Below the pieces are notes generated by a model that saw only the letters and a program-made list of their open reading frames with translations, made no database searches and was not told where the DNA came from. Below are positions 1-11,074 of a stretch of 64,000 nt of DNA, piece after piece (position 1 is the first letter of the stretch; each line of letters starts with the position of its first letter). The stretch spans positions 369,260 through 433,259 of the forward strand of contig ML769399.1 in NCBI GenBank assembly GCA_009733575.1. The letters run 5' to 3'. Source of the stretch: Gymnopus androsaceus JB14 (Eukaryota; Basidiomycota; Agaricomycetes; Agaricales; Omphalotaceae). A program made the translations under genes and the position numbers.

Positions 1-2411
1 GCCTGAGGCGGCGGTGCAGGCACGGCGGTTGTCGCAGTTTCAACTACTGATGTTCCAGCGGTTACACTCGAAGCAGCTGGTCCCGCACCAGGACTCGTAC
101 TAGATGGTACCAAATCAGGCTTAACAGGCGTCGCAAGCGTCGATCCTGGTTTCGGAGGCAATGACGGGTGCGCCGAAGGAGCCACTATGGGAGCAGAGGA
201 AGAAGGCAAAAGCGAAAGACCCGGTGGATTTTCTATTTTGGCAATCAAGTCTTCTGCAGGAGCGGTTGCGGAAGCGGTAGGAGGAGGCGAAGGTGGTTTC
301 ATTTCCACGTCCTGATCCCGTTCGTCCGGTTTGGATGTCGATTTCGTTTCAGCGTCTTTAAGCGCTTTCGCCTCCCTCTCTTTTGCAGCAGCAGCCTCCG
401 CCTGCATCTTCATCTTCCGCTCCTGCTGTGCCCTCAAAGTCTTGGTCCTCATCTCGATCTTTCGGTCCTCGAGGTCGAGCTTGCGGAGAAAGTCGTGTGG
501 GCTTCCGGGGCTGTTTTTACGGATCAGGGTTGGAAAGTCGGAACTCCAAACGCAAGCACTCACCTAAAACCTCTTTCCAAATCATACAACTCTCGATAAC
601 CCATCTCCCACACTTCCGTCAACGCCTCCGTACCAAGGTTCCAGCCCCAATCTTTCTTCTCAGCAACAGCAGCAGCAGTACGTGCACGCACAGAGCGCGT
701 AGCTTCATACATTCCCAGTTTGCGTTTTTTCGTGCCAGCCTCGCCCTCCCCATTCACACCTTCGCTCTCGGTCTCTATCTCTGTCTCTGCCTCCCAAGCC
801 CCCTTCTCAAAAACGCCCGCATCACAAAGGTCATTTTTCCATTTCACCCAGCCTTTTTCCCTCTCCAAAATCACTTGGACGGTTTCGGCAAAGCTGCGGC
901 CGCTGAGCCCACTGAGACCATTCGATGAGGAACCACTGGAGGAGGAAGGCGGAGGCTGAGTTTGGCGAAGTTCTTCGATTGTGCGAGCAATGGTTACGTT
1001 GGTCCAACGGACGGGGTCAGTCTCTGATGTAGAAGTGGTGGCCGTAGCGATGGTAGGAGTAGACGAAGATGTACTGCCGGTTGTTTGGGTGGGTTGAGTA
1101 GAGGATGTCGAAGTAGACTCCGGCTTTTTGGTAGTTTCCTTGCTTATGATTGTCGTTTTGGAGTTGGACGACTTGTCGGCACTAGCACTAGCAGCCGTGC
1201 TCGTATTCGTATTGGCGTTCTTCTCCGCTGGAAGAAGCAATGCATCATCTAAACACCAGTCCCCAGGCATATGCAAACTCCGATTCTTCGAATTCATCCA
1301 TCCCGGTTTCGCGGCTTTTGTGAACTGGAGGAGGTGCGTGAGGAGAATGAGTAGCTGAAGAAGGAACTGGCGACGAAAGTGAGTATCGGCAATCTGTATA
1401 CATCGAGTTAGTTGTTTCAAATGACCAAATCACAAAAACGCGTACCTCGAGATCTAATAATTCGGGACTAGTTAGAAACTTTGCGAAAAAGTAATCCATC
1501 TCGTTTCCTTCTGAATCTTCCTTCTCGTCGTGTTCGTGTTTACTGCGCAAAGTCGCAGTACTACGACTTCCAGCACCCATCATTGCGCGTTCCTTTGCTG
1601 TCGCTTCCTTGATCACTGGAAGAACTTTATCCACAGCGTCTTGGAACTGAGCAAACGTCCATCCCTGGGGTGGCGCCAATAGCGGCGAGGCAAAGACGGG
1701 TGGTTTGGAGAACGGGAGCTGGAGAGACCAGAATGTTTGGTAGAATGAATCTACAAACATTATTAGATTAGTATTTGTATAGATATAGAGCTATTACAAC
1801 TTGCCTTCCTTCTGCGACTCGTCTACAGGCGCGTCCCATACTGGCCCGTAGTCACCTCTCAGATTAACCCCGCTCCTCTCTCCCAAAGGGAAGACTTGAC
1901 TCAAAAATGTCAAAATTCTTCCCGAGAACAAAACCGTTTCTCTCTCGGCTTTGCTCAACCTCCGCAACAAATCGTTCAGCATTCTCAAACAAACCAAAGC
2001 TTTTCCTTTTTGCGGAATCATTCCCACTATCAACCTCTCTTTCCTCTCTTCAACCCAATCGAATATTTTCGAGCATGAAGGAATGGTTTGGGTTTCGAGG
2101 AGCTCGGAGAGAAGCGTGAATGTGTAGGAGGGATCAGTGAAGGATAGTTCGGTGAAGACTAGTGCCAAGTCCAGCCAGGATTCAAGTTTGTTGTAATAGC
2201 CCTCGTCGTTGGCACCTAATGCTGCATGAGTGAAGAGGTCTCGTCGGATTAGAAATTCCCATTGCATTCGTCGGTTTTCAGGGTTTGATCTGGTTTCGGT
2301 GGAGGCATCGGAGAGAGATTTCTGTACGAGTTCCGTAAGGTTATTGGGGGAGGATTGAGAGATGGAACTGAGTAGGGACGTGTACAGTTTCTCGATTGCG
2401 GTTGTGGCCAT
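1..2411 (-). CDS. THOC1: THO complex subunit 1 (THOC1/Hpr1), C-terminus cut by window edge
   Basis: Subunit of the nuclear THO complex, which with TREX couples transcription to mRNP assembly and export. Four exons read as 2411-1805, 1750-1446, 1393-564 and 510 to beyond base 1, all joining in frame. Family-typical stretches are LVCLRMLNDLLRRLSKAE and ERSGVNLRGDYGPVWDAP in exon 1, FYQTFWSLQ opening exon 2, FAKFLTSPELLDLE at the end of exon 2 and RQFLLQLLILLTHLL at the start of exon 3. After these come a Ser/Thr-rich insert, a Trp-containing block (WGWNLGTEALTEVW), a charged helical stretch and a Pro/Ala-rich tail still open at base 1. The start at 2411 (MATTAIEKL) is preferred; an in-frame ATG at 2465 would add 18 Arg-rich residues. 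Intron 1 (1804-1751) has a GC donor (AG|GCAAGT). Family call is firm; the missing C-terminus cannot be judged. Confidence 0.88.
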
Positions 2412-2465
2412 CGAGGTAACGGGAGAAAGAGGCGCTCGCTGCAAGCGCCCGTTCCTTCTTCGCAA

Positions 2466-3573
2466 CTTTCGTGTTCAATTCCGTGGCAATGGAACTCTCC
2501 CTCCTGGCTAGTATCAACCGTCTGCTCAGACTCAGCTGAACGTCAAACCAATCAAAATTACCGGCTACACGTTGACTACGTTGACTGGCTCTTTTGACTG
2601 GCCCAACTGGCTGCCGTTAATATTTCCTGAATCCCCTAAACCATCACGACCCCGACAATTAATGAAGCCACCCCCTGGACGAGGCTTCGATTTGGCTATG
2701 TCTTTTACTCGAAACTATCCGAAGTGATAGGTCGTATGAAGGAATCCAACTGAGGTGAGTTGAGTTGAGTCATCTAAAGCGATAAGTTTCTTAAAGCTAA
2801 GCAGATCCTGGCTTAGTTCCTTCTAAATCATGATATCGAGTCCTCAATGATCGTCTCTACTGGTATAGGTATATGTATCTGATTCGTCCTAACCTGGACG
2901 TGAAACAAAAGCCATCATAATGGATCTCCAAGTCGCACTGCTCTGCAGAAGAGATAACCCGAGGATTGAAGACTTCTTAAAGGCACCACTTGATCTTGAA
3001 AAATCAGCTGGAGATCGTCGCTACATCTTCCGAATCCTAGTGCGCCCTTGAGCTTTGGGCTCTGCAGAATAGTCGATTAATACTGACTCGCCATGATGCT
3101 TGACGCAGCAAATTATGGTTGCGAATTCATTTCGGGAAGAAACGCTTGCCTGTACTAAGGTGTGTTTTTGATGATATTGAAAGGTCTATCCAACATTGGT
3201 GAGTGTACAAATTGGGATGAGTTGTTATCGCTCTTTTTAATAGATAGGATCGATGATCAGGGCAACATAGGGTTTCTGTAAGACTCATATACAGCTGCCA
3301 GTGAGGCATATTTGTATGTACCCATGCGCGTAGCAAGTCCTTGAGAGCTGGTTGGGCATAGATTTAGCTCACATATGTGCGTTATTTACACGCGACAAAT
3401 TCGGTATAAAACAGGCTGCTCTTCCTAGTCATCCTTGTGCGCTTTCCCATACTCCATCATACAATATCACCTCACTGGCAATAATCGGTGAGTTCCCCGG
3501 AAAAAGCACAATTGTTCACGACAATTTCCCCACGGGAAAACAGAAAACGAAAATTACTCCTACAGTCTACGAA
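2466..3573. other. Intergenic, no gene seen
   Basis: About 1.1 kb between the 5' end of the THOC1 gene and the 3' end of the GH32 gene. It should hold the THOC1 promoter. Only short overlapping frames without recognisable sequence occur here, and I found no tRNA, repeat or terminal inverted repeat. Confidence 0.5.
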
Positions 3574-5396
3574 CTAGGTGCTTGTCACATTTCCAACCAC
3601 GGTGCCATTGAAGTTCTCCTGCGTTGCCCATGCATCCTTGAGAGCCCAAACTGCTACACTGACCCTGACATTCTCCGGAATAGAATTTGTACCAATCCAC
3701 AGCATATCAAGGGGCGCTGTGGGGTAGAAGGTCATGGTAGCACTCTGCTGGCCACCATTGACGAAAATCTCCAAGATTGTGCGGTCAAGCACGCCACTGA
3801 TGGTCCATGACCCATTCTGACTGCCACTGTAGATACCATTGGAAGAGAACTTGTCAGTGAAGTAGGGATTGTCGAAGCCCCGTATATTGTGGCGTGAGAG
3901 CCAGGTGATACCATTGACCATTGTACCACCCTTCACATACTCACCACTAGCTGAAGAGGCGAAGGTGAAGTTGACTGTACCAGCCAGTATGTCTGGGTTG
4001 AGGCCTGTGATGTTTGCCTCAAAATAGAGGGCACCTGATGACACCTGCGAATAGTCTAGCAGCAGGGTGCCATTTTTCAGGTCATCGCTGGAGGTAATCT
4101 CTTTCAAAAACTGTGAGCTGATGCTGTACGGTACACTGATGAGTGTCCAGCCCACACTCGGGAGCTGCTCCAGGTAGCTCTCACGAGGCACTGTCATACA
4201 GCCCCGCCAGCCTTCAGTTGGACCAGTAGGAACTAAGCCTGTGTATTGCCAGTTGCTGGACCAGTCGAGTTGGATCTGGGGCTGTGAGCCTGGGATGCCA
4301 CTAAAGAATTGGCCAGCATAGTTGTCCTTGGCAAAATCAGCAATGCGACTGACCTGGTCAACAGCAATGAAGTGAGTGCCATTGAAGCTTCCAGGGAAGT
4401 ACTGGCTGATGGATCCGCCCAGAGGAGCACCAGGATTGATTGAGATAAACATCAACCACATAGTACTGTTTGAGCCAGCTACAGGCATCTCAACCAAGTT
4501 TGGACATTCATACTGGAGGCCAAGGAGGCCATGATGGGAGAAATTTGACGCATGTGTCCAATCCTTCAGGTTGGGTGATGTGTAGATACCAACGGTGAAG
4601 TCAGATGCATAAGAAACAACCATGATCCATTTCTGGGTTCCCGGGTACCAAAATACCTGACAAAAACGCCCCATTACTTGGTCTCATTTCATTAGATCTT
4701 GATACACTTATTTGCTCACCTTGGGATCACGAAATTGGGTTGAATTGATGTTAAGCACAGGGTTCCCAGCATACATGTTGAAGGAGTAACCACCATCATA
4801 TGAGTAGGCAATTCCCTGTGCTTGTAGTCCGCCCACTCCATTGATGACCTGGGCGAGAGTAAAAATGGCAACTACACCATTGTCTTGGTTTGGAAAGAAG
4901 CCACTAGTGTTGTTAGAGTCGATGACAGCGGAGCCACTATAGATGAATGTAAAGTCATTGGGCGGCCACAGTGCAATAGGCTGATTAATCCAGGTATAAA
5001 GATCAGCTGAGGTAGCGTGTCCCCAATGCTGATTGCCCGCAATGACATCAGTGGGATTGTCTGCAAGCATGATCAGCAAGGGCATATCCTTTTCGGGGGC
5101 CAACATACACTGATAGTAGAGGTGCCATGTTCCATTGGCGTCAACAAATAGGCCATTCGGGTCATTCTTTCAACAATTATCAAACAGCGTCAAGTATCAA
5201 AGTGGACATGACTCACCATGAAGCCTTTAGGAGGCGAAAAGTGTACTTGAGGCCTCAGTGCGCCACCATAATTGCCACTGACTGGCGTGGCATAGGGTAT
5301 ACCAGGACCAACATAGGTGTTGGTGGCATTCTGTGCAATCACAATTTGCGAGATGCAGAAGCCTAATGAGAAAATGAGGACAAGGGAGTGATACAT
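3574..5396 (-). CDS. Secreted glycoside hydrolase family 32 (invertase/inulinase type)
   Basis: Predicted secreted fructosidase that cleaves sucrose or fructans, 569 aa from three exons: 5396-5217, 5166-4720, 4656-3574. Residues 1-21 form a signal peptide ([20 protein letters not shown]). All three GH32 catalytic acids are visible: Asp62 in NDPNG (nucleophile, at the exon 1/2 junction), Asp207 in RDP (transition-state stabiliser) and Glu259 in YECPNLVE (acid/base). A C-terminal beta-sandwich-like half with many N-glycosylation sequons follows, ending [13 protein letters not shown]. Length is normal for fungal GH32. Whether it prefers sucrose, inulin or levan cannot be told from sequence by eye. 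Introns are 50 and 63 nt, GT-AG. A TATAAAAG box lies only about 30 nt upstream of the ATG. Confidence 0.93.
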
Positions 5397-5424
5397 GGCG
5401 AATCGATGTTGTTGATTTTCATCT

Positions 5425-5475
5425 CTTTTATACTCCAATGGCTTGACAGATGATTTACTCCGAGCTAGGCTCGGA
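5425..5475 (-). promoter_or_regulatory. GH32 promoter: TATA box and 17-bp palindrome
   Basis: On the minus strand TATAAAAG lies at 5432-5425. Just upstream, at 5459-5475, is the perfect inverted repeat TCCGAGC-TAG-GCTCGGA, which contains CCG-N9-CGG. Such everted CCG/CGG half-sites are the kind of sequence bound by fungal Zn2Cys6 regulators, so a substrate-responsive activator site is a reasonable inference, not a demonstration. The TATA-to-ATG distance of about 30 nt implies an almost absent 5' UTR if this TATA is used. Confidence 0.4.
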
Positions 5476-5980
5476 TCGCGAACTCGTGATCGCTAGCTAG
5501 TAGACTACCATTTAAAGTAGAAGTACTTCCAGTAAAGCGTCATGGGGTCCTGAAGCTTGAGTTAGGCTATTTCTATCGTGTCACGTCATGATATTACTGT
5601 TTTTCAAAATACTCAGCCACAATTTTTTGGTGCTACGCCAGTCACCACAGTAATGGATGACAAAACAGTGACCCATAGTGTGGTCCATATAGTTGCTTCA
5701 TAAAGTCTTCCAAAGTTCCAAGCCTAACTGCTCCTCGTACTTTAAAAAAAACAATAGTCAAGTCTCGAGAATCCAGATTCCTCGCTCAGCGATATTTTGC
5801 ATGTAGACAAAAGATCTAAAAATAATTCTTCACAAATCACTGTGTCCATAAAATAAGTAATTATCCGAAATGAGTATTGTTACTGATAGCACCGGCTCCA
5901 ATGGTTCTAATTAGCAACTCAATATTTGATAATACAAAATAGCAACTTCTAGGTAGCCAGGTGCTGCCTCCAAGTGATCA
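5476..5980. other. Intergenic between GH32 and 7TM gene A
   Basis: AT-rich spacer of about 500 bp with no coding sequence. From about 5870 to 5980 it resembles the sequence just 3' of the second 7TM gene (9080-9190), marking the 3' end of the tandem duplication unit. Confidence 0.5.
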
Positions 5981-7821
5981 TCAGATAATGGTTTGCTTTG
6001 GTTTGGATTGACCACCATCATTGGGATAAGTAGCACAAGGAGGTGGCTGGACAAGAGGCTGATCCATTGCATATTTTAGCTGGAAGGGCTGAATTACCCC
6101 ATCTCCAATGCCAGCATGCAAATTATTATCTGGAAGATCGAAACATCCAGAAACGTTTTCCACTTGATCCTGCTCATACTTGAGCTGAAAAGGTTGAATC
6201 AATCCACTCCGGGCTTCACCCTGCATGCCACTATCCTCTGAAGATGATCCAGTATAGACATTGTTCTCCATAGAATGCTGACCATGATGTTGGTATTTGA
6301 GCGAGAAAGGTTGGATTGTTTCATTACTCATATTGGCTGGTGGCACTGGTATACTGATCATAGGGAGACTGTCATCAGTGGGAGGTTCTACAGGCAATTC
6401 TGAACCGTAGTTCTGGTTTTCCGGATCTGCATGTGAAGTTGGATTGGAATGAGACTGAGAAGCAAGAGTATCAACCCCAAGCCCAATGCGCACAACAATT
6501 AATGTGGATGCTATGCCCTGTAGAATGAAACATGAGAAACACTGGCATAGGCTTATAGTATACTATATACTAGATAAGCACTCACCACAATTTCTGTCAA
6601 AATAGAGGGAGTTATTAGGATACTCCATCTAGTACCTTTGGTTGCTGGACTGAAGGCAAGAAGCATCCAGGTGAGAAGAAATAGTGGTGTAAGGGCACTT
6701 GATTCTAGGCTGGCAATAGCAATAAGGTGAGAAGATTATAAAGACTCAACTTGAAGAGAGTGCTCATATACTTACATAAGCCCAAGAAGATTTTGAGAAG
6801 TATGATTAGTAGCTGGCTTGCCAGCTAATTGCATTGTCTTTTGTATTCTGTAATCCAGCCACCAAAGTCTTCCAGCTGCAATAGTATATTAATGAGCTTG
6901 TTAGTAGTAAGACAGCCATTTCCAAAATGTTCAACTGGCCTATCATGCCTGTCAAAAAAAGGTTTTGTGCAAATGTTATAATGACATAGACATTGAAGAG
7001 GGCTGGATACTCTAGTCCCAAATCAGGACCTCCCAGCCCTTGAAGCACTGATTCAGCAGTGTTTTGAGCAACTTGAAGAACTATCACTGTGACTTCAAGG
7101 CAGAGTTGAGTAAAGAGAGCCCCAACTTATTTGATTACTCACCAATAGTTGCTAGAATACCTACCACAGGAAGAATAATCACATGCTTCTTTGAACTCCA
7201 TAAGCGATAACATCGGTGAGTCTATTGATTGTCAATTATAAAGGCAATTAATTAGATTTTGCAAGAGCTTACCAGCATGATATCTGCTAGCAAGCTAAAT
7301 AGATCACAGTGAGTAGTAGTAATGGGATGTTTAATTATGTAGAAGTACCCAGCGAGAAGAAAAATATAATTTGGAGCAGGATCAAGCCAAAATTCTGAAG
7401 ATCCAAGTCCAGCCGGTATGCTCAAGGAGTCTCCTGTGGTGAAAATAATTTGAACCAGCATTGATAGATATCTGTTAGCTAAATCAAGTGCAACAGATAT
7501 ACTGGCCAATATGAAGAAAAGAAAAGTTGCAATAATATACAGTTTACCAGGTCTAAACCTGTGTCGAAAAATGTATATGCCAATACAAAATAGCACCACA
7601 AAAATGCCTGTATGCTCATTTTAGCCAGTAAACCCCGTTACTCTGATACAATGAGCTACAAAGTCTCACCATATAAAAACACTTCAATCTGAAACACCAA
7701 ATACAGGAGAAAAGTAAGCTAATAAGATTGTGGAATTACAAGCTTTGACTCACAATGCATGGTATCAGAACCTCAAAGACACAATAATCTACCAAAGAAA
7801 AAACAAAAACACTAGGGGCCA
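5981..7821 (-). CDS. Seven-transmembrane protein A (Agaricomycete 'ESG' 7TM family)
   Basis: Membrane protein of unknown function from a 7TM family expanded in Agaricomycetes. Exons by alignment to its neighbour copy: N-terminal exon ending 7754, then 7688-7670 (19-nt microexon), 7607-7349, 7294-7273, 7221-7143, 7093-6940, 6875-6776, 6709-6586, 6517-5981. Family marks are a hydrophobic helix leading to MLTHRCYRLW, then AGRLWWLDYRIQ, ILESSALTPLFLL and GIASTLIVVRIGLG before a long cytosolic tail. The tail carries three copies of IQPFxLKY. The intron 7348-7295 is 54 nt and stop-free, so it can be missed. The intron 6939-6876 has a GC donor. The 5' end is unresolved: the ATG at 7821 runs into TAG; an ATG at 7889 spliced at 7882 to 7788 would give an open start (MEDYCVFEVLIPCI). 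It may therefore be a damaged copy. Confidence 0.7.
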
Positions 7822-8188
7822 TGTTGGGAGACTGAGGGAATGCGAAGCCTTTCTTTCAATGTTGGTTTAGATGAGTGTATACCTTCCATATCTGAGTTTA
7901 TCTAGTTGCGAAGCAAGACTGACCGGACAGTTGATATTAGGAGGTGAGAGAACCACAACTGATATAGATCCGGCTCAGCTTCTTGAGAAGGAAAGGGATA
8001 GACCAGAATCAAGAAAGCAGTGATAATGGTACATTAAGTACTTCTTTTGACTCGACGTTGTCTGTTGAGTTGGGCGTGTTTGAACTGCCTCGTATCTGAG
8101 TGGAGCGAGAAGTTGCAGTACTATCTATCAGATGGAGCGGAAGTGAATAGGGGACTTAACTATTCAAGATAGGGCAAGAAGATCAACA

Positions 8189-8513
8189 TGTTGGAATTTG
8201 ATAAATTCAGTTTTGCAAGCTGGATTCGGCAACTCTACAGAAGTATTATTATCACTGACATCACTCATTCTAACTATGGATTATTTACCCTTAGTACCCA
8301 CTATGGTGTAATCTCTTGCAACAATGTGATATCATTACTTCTCATGATATCCACTTATGATACTTGATACTTATGACATATGAACTCTTAACAAGTATAT
8401 AAACAAGTAGTACTTCAGTATGTACTTCACTCGTTTGCCTCCGGGCCCAAGAGAGGTCAAACGTTCAATCATAACTCTTTTACTGCCTATGCTTTAAATT
8501 GTTTATTCCCACA
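8189..8513. mobile_element. Solo LTR, 325 bp, target duplication CAACA
   Basis: Begins TGTTGG and ends CCCACA, flanked by the direct 5-bp repeat CAACA (8184-8188 and 8514-8518). The paralogous spacer beside 7TM gene B reads agaagatCAACAggtgg near 11385 with nothing inserted, a natural empty site. It has an internal TATATAA box and a hairpin-like CGTTTGCCTC...GAGGTCAAACG also found in the other two LTRs. No internal retrotransposon sequence remains. The 5-bp duplication and TG...CA ends fit an LTR retrotransposon; the superfamily cannot be assigned. Confidence 0.82.
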
Positions 8514-8630
8514 CAACAGGTGGCCGGATGATCATGAACCTGAAACAAGGATAGAGAAGATCACCAGAAGGCTAAGTGATCACGAACCCGAAACAAGTTG
8601 CATTCAAAGTACACTGGTAACTGACCTAGC

Positions 8631-8817
8631 TGTTGGATTTAGTTTATTCCGAGTGCCATTGCTTGCCATGGCCACCAATTGGAAATTGGTATTTAATCTG
8701 CTTGTAGTACTTTGATCCCCATCCGTTTGCCTCCCAACTCCCACTATGAGGCTCAAACGGAATATATTGTTTGACTCTGCCCTTTCTCAAGTGACAATGC
8801 ACCTGTGTATCCCAACA
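8631..8817. mobile_element. Solo LTR, 187 bp, target duplication CTAGC
   Basis: Starts TGTTGG, ends CCAACA (perfect 6-bp inverted ends) and is flanked by CTAGC at 8626-8630 and 8818-8822. It is the same family as the copy at 55963-56158: both share CCAATTGGAAAT, CATCCGTTTGCCTCCC, GAGGCTCAAACGGAATATAT and GTGTATCCCAACA. No internal region is present, so it is a recombination remnant. The paralogous spacer near 11505 (agtggccaggctccgg) lacks it, although that site aligns only approximately. Confidence 0.88.
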
Positions 8818-8914
8818 CTAGCCAGGCTCTGGTGACTATCCTGCTACACCACTTTTATCCAATTGGAATTATCCGGTGAAACTAGTTAGATTGGAGCCAG
8901 TGAACGAAAGGGTT

Positions 8915-9025
8915 CGATTGAGAGTGGTTGTGGGGAAGAAAACAATTAGCGCTGATGTTGACTTGAACCTTGATACCACTGGCTTGTAAGATCGACCTTG
9001 GAAACGCAGAGAAACAATTTTTTGA
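8915..9025. repeat. Distal end of tandem duplication, copy of 11937-12075
   Basis: Contains GTTGTGGGGAAGAAAACAAT followed by TAGCGCTGATGTTGA, nearly repeated at 11945-11985, and a shared tail reading GATCG(A/C)CCTTGGAAAC...CAGAGAAACA. Together with similarity of the gene bodies and 3' flanks, this defines two tandem units of roughly 3 kb: about 5.87-9.03 kb and 9.08-12.08 kb. Confidence 0.7.
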
Positions 9026-9187
9026 ACAAGGGCGTGAGAGGATTGAGTGACCATAGTTGGAATGTAAATTATCATCTTCACGTAACCGTGAATGGGAATG
9101 GAATAGTTATCAGCAAATTCATTACTGATAGCACGAGCTCCGTGAGTACCTCATAATAAGTAGTAGCTAACTCCGAGTGATCATCAA

Positions 9188-11074
9188 TTAATGGTTTGGC
9201 TTGGTTTCATTACTGGGATAAATAACGCGAGGTAGTGGCTGGATAAGAGTCTGATCCTTTGCATATTTCAGCTGGAAGGGATGGATTACCCCATCTCCAA
9301 TGTCAGTATGCAAACTATCATCTTCTGTAGGGGCTAAACATCCAGAAACATCCTCAACTTGATCCTGCTCATACTTGAGCTGAAAAGGTTGAATCAATCC
9401 ACTGCTAGTTTCACCCTGCATCCCAATATCCTCTGGATATAATCCAGTGTAGGCATTATTTTCCGTGGAATGCTTACCATGATGTCGGTATTTGAGCATG
9501 AAAGGTTGGATTGTTTCATGACTCATGTCGGCTAGTGGCATTAGTACACTGATCATAGACGGATTGTCTGTGGGAGGTTCTACAGGCAATTCTGAACTGC
9601 AATGGTCCTGGTTTTCCAGATCCATGTGCGAAGTCATACTGGAATGAGACTGAGAAGCAAGAGCATCAGCCCCAAGCCCAATGCGCACAACAATCAATGT
9701 GGATGCTATGCCCTGTAGAATGGAATATGAGAACCACAGGCATAAGCTCACAGTTGTATATAAGCAGGAGACTACTTGCCACAATTTCTGTTAGAATACA
9801 GGGAGATATCAGGTAATTCCAGTACCAGTTGCCACTATCAAGCAAGGAGGCTCTGAGGTTTAAAACCATCCACAGTAGGAGAAATATTGGTGTAAGGGCA
9901 CCTGATTCAAGGCTGACAATAACAAGGAAATGAAGCAAGATTAATGTCAAAGAGTAATCAAAAAGGTGATTCATGAATCATGACATCAGACATACATAGG
10001 CCCAAGAAGATCTTGAGAAGCATTTTTAGCTGGTTGGCCAGCCAATTGCAACATCCTCTGTACCTTATAATTCAACCACCAAACTCTTCCAGCTGCAATA
10101 TAAAAATTCTGTTATCAAAGCCATCTTCTAATTTTTAGTATTTGACTGACCTATCATTCCTGTTAAAATTATGTTTTGTATGAACGTTATGATGATATAT
10201 ACATCGAAGAGGAGGTGAATTCCCTGGGCGGTATTAGTAGGATAATAAGTCTCCAGCCCCAGCACTTGAAGTCCCGGTTTGTTTTGAGCATACACTTGAA
10301 GAACTATCACGGCGACTTCAACAAAACAGAGATAAGTAAAGCCAACCCCGTTTTAACATTAAATACTCACCAATGGTTGCTAGAAGACCTACTCCAGGAA
10401 GAATAATAACACGCTTCCTTGAATTCCATAAACGATAACATCGGTGCATCTATTGATTGATTATGAGGGCAAGTAATCAGACTTATGCAAGGTTTTGGTA
10501 CTTACCAGCATGATATCACCTAGCAAGCTAGATAAATCCAGTAAGTGGCAGTATTAAAGTGTTTTATATATAGAGGTACCCAGCAAGAAGAAAGATATAA
10601 TCAGGAGCAGACCCAAGTGCAATCACACTTGCATTCAGAGGAAGAAAAATTGGTGCGGCACTTGAATCTGCCACAATGAGAGTAATTGTATCCAGCATTG
10701 ACAGACATCTGTAAGTTAAATCAAGTGCAACAGATATACTGGCCGATATGAAGAAGAGAAAGGTTGCAACGATATACAATTTACCAGGTGTAAACCTGTG
10801 TTTAAAAATGTATATGCTGATGCAAAATAGCACTATAAAAATGCCTGTTCATTTCCTCTGGTAAACCCTCAAAGCTATACAGCAAGTTAGTAAAGGTCGC
10901 ACCATATAAAAATATTTCAATCTGAAATCCAAACGTAGAACAAAGTCAGTTAGTGAGAATGTAGAATTATGAAATGTGGTTTCTTTCATTCACTATACAT
11001 GGTATTATGGCCCAGAGAAATTGTTCTTGCAGATAAGCATCCCAAAAGTCAAAGTTGGATGTGGTAGATGACAT
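9188..11074 (-). CDS. Seven-transmembrane protein B (paralogue of A)
   Basis: Intact-looking paralogue of the neighbouring 7TM gene. Exons 11074-10994, 10921-10903 (19-nt microexon), 10844-10580, 10527-10506, 10449-10371, 10315-10151, 10092-9996, 9912-9780, 9712-9188. The start (MSSTTSNFDFWDAYLQEQF) is clean. Family marks are LLGDIML-MHRCYRLW, AGRVWWLNYKVQ, ILESGALTPIFLLLW and GIASTLIVVRIGLG. The cytosolic tail carries IQPFMLKY, IQPFQLKY and IHPFQLKY. In-frame stops inside the intron 10579-10528 prove that junction and so validate the same, stop-free intron in copy A. The intron after 9780 has a GC donor (GTG|GCAAGT) where copy A has GT. Function unknown; a receptor role is only suggested by topology. 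Confidence 0.8.

Noticed and set aside
3352..3810. 152-codon plus-strand frame near the GH32 3' end
   Set aside because: Largely antisense to the conserved GH32 C-terminus; no independent support.
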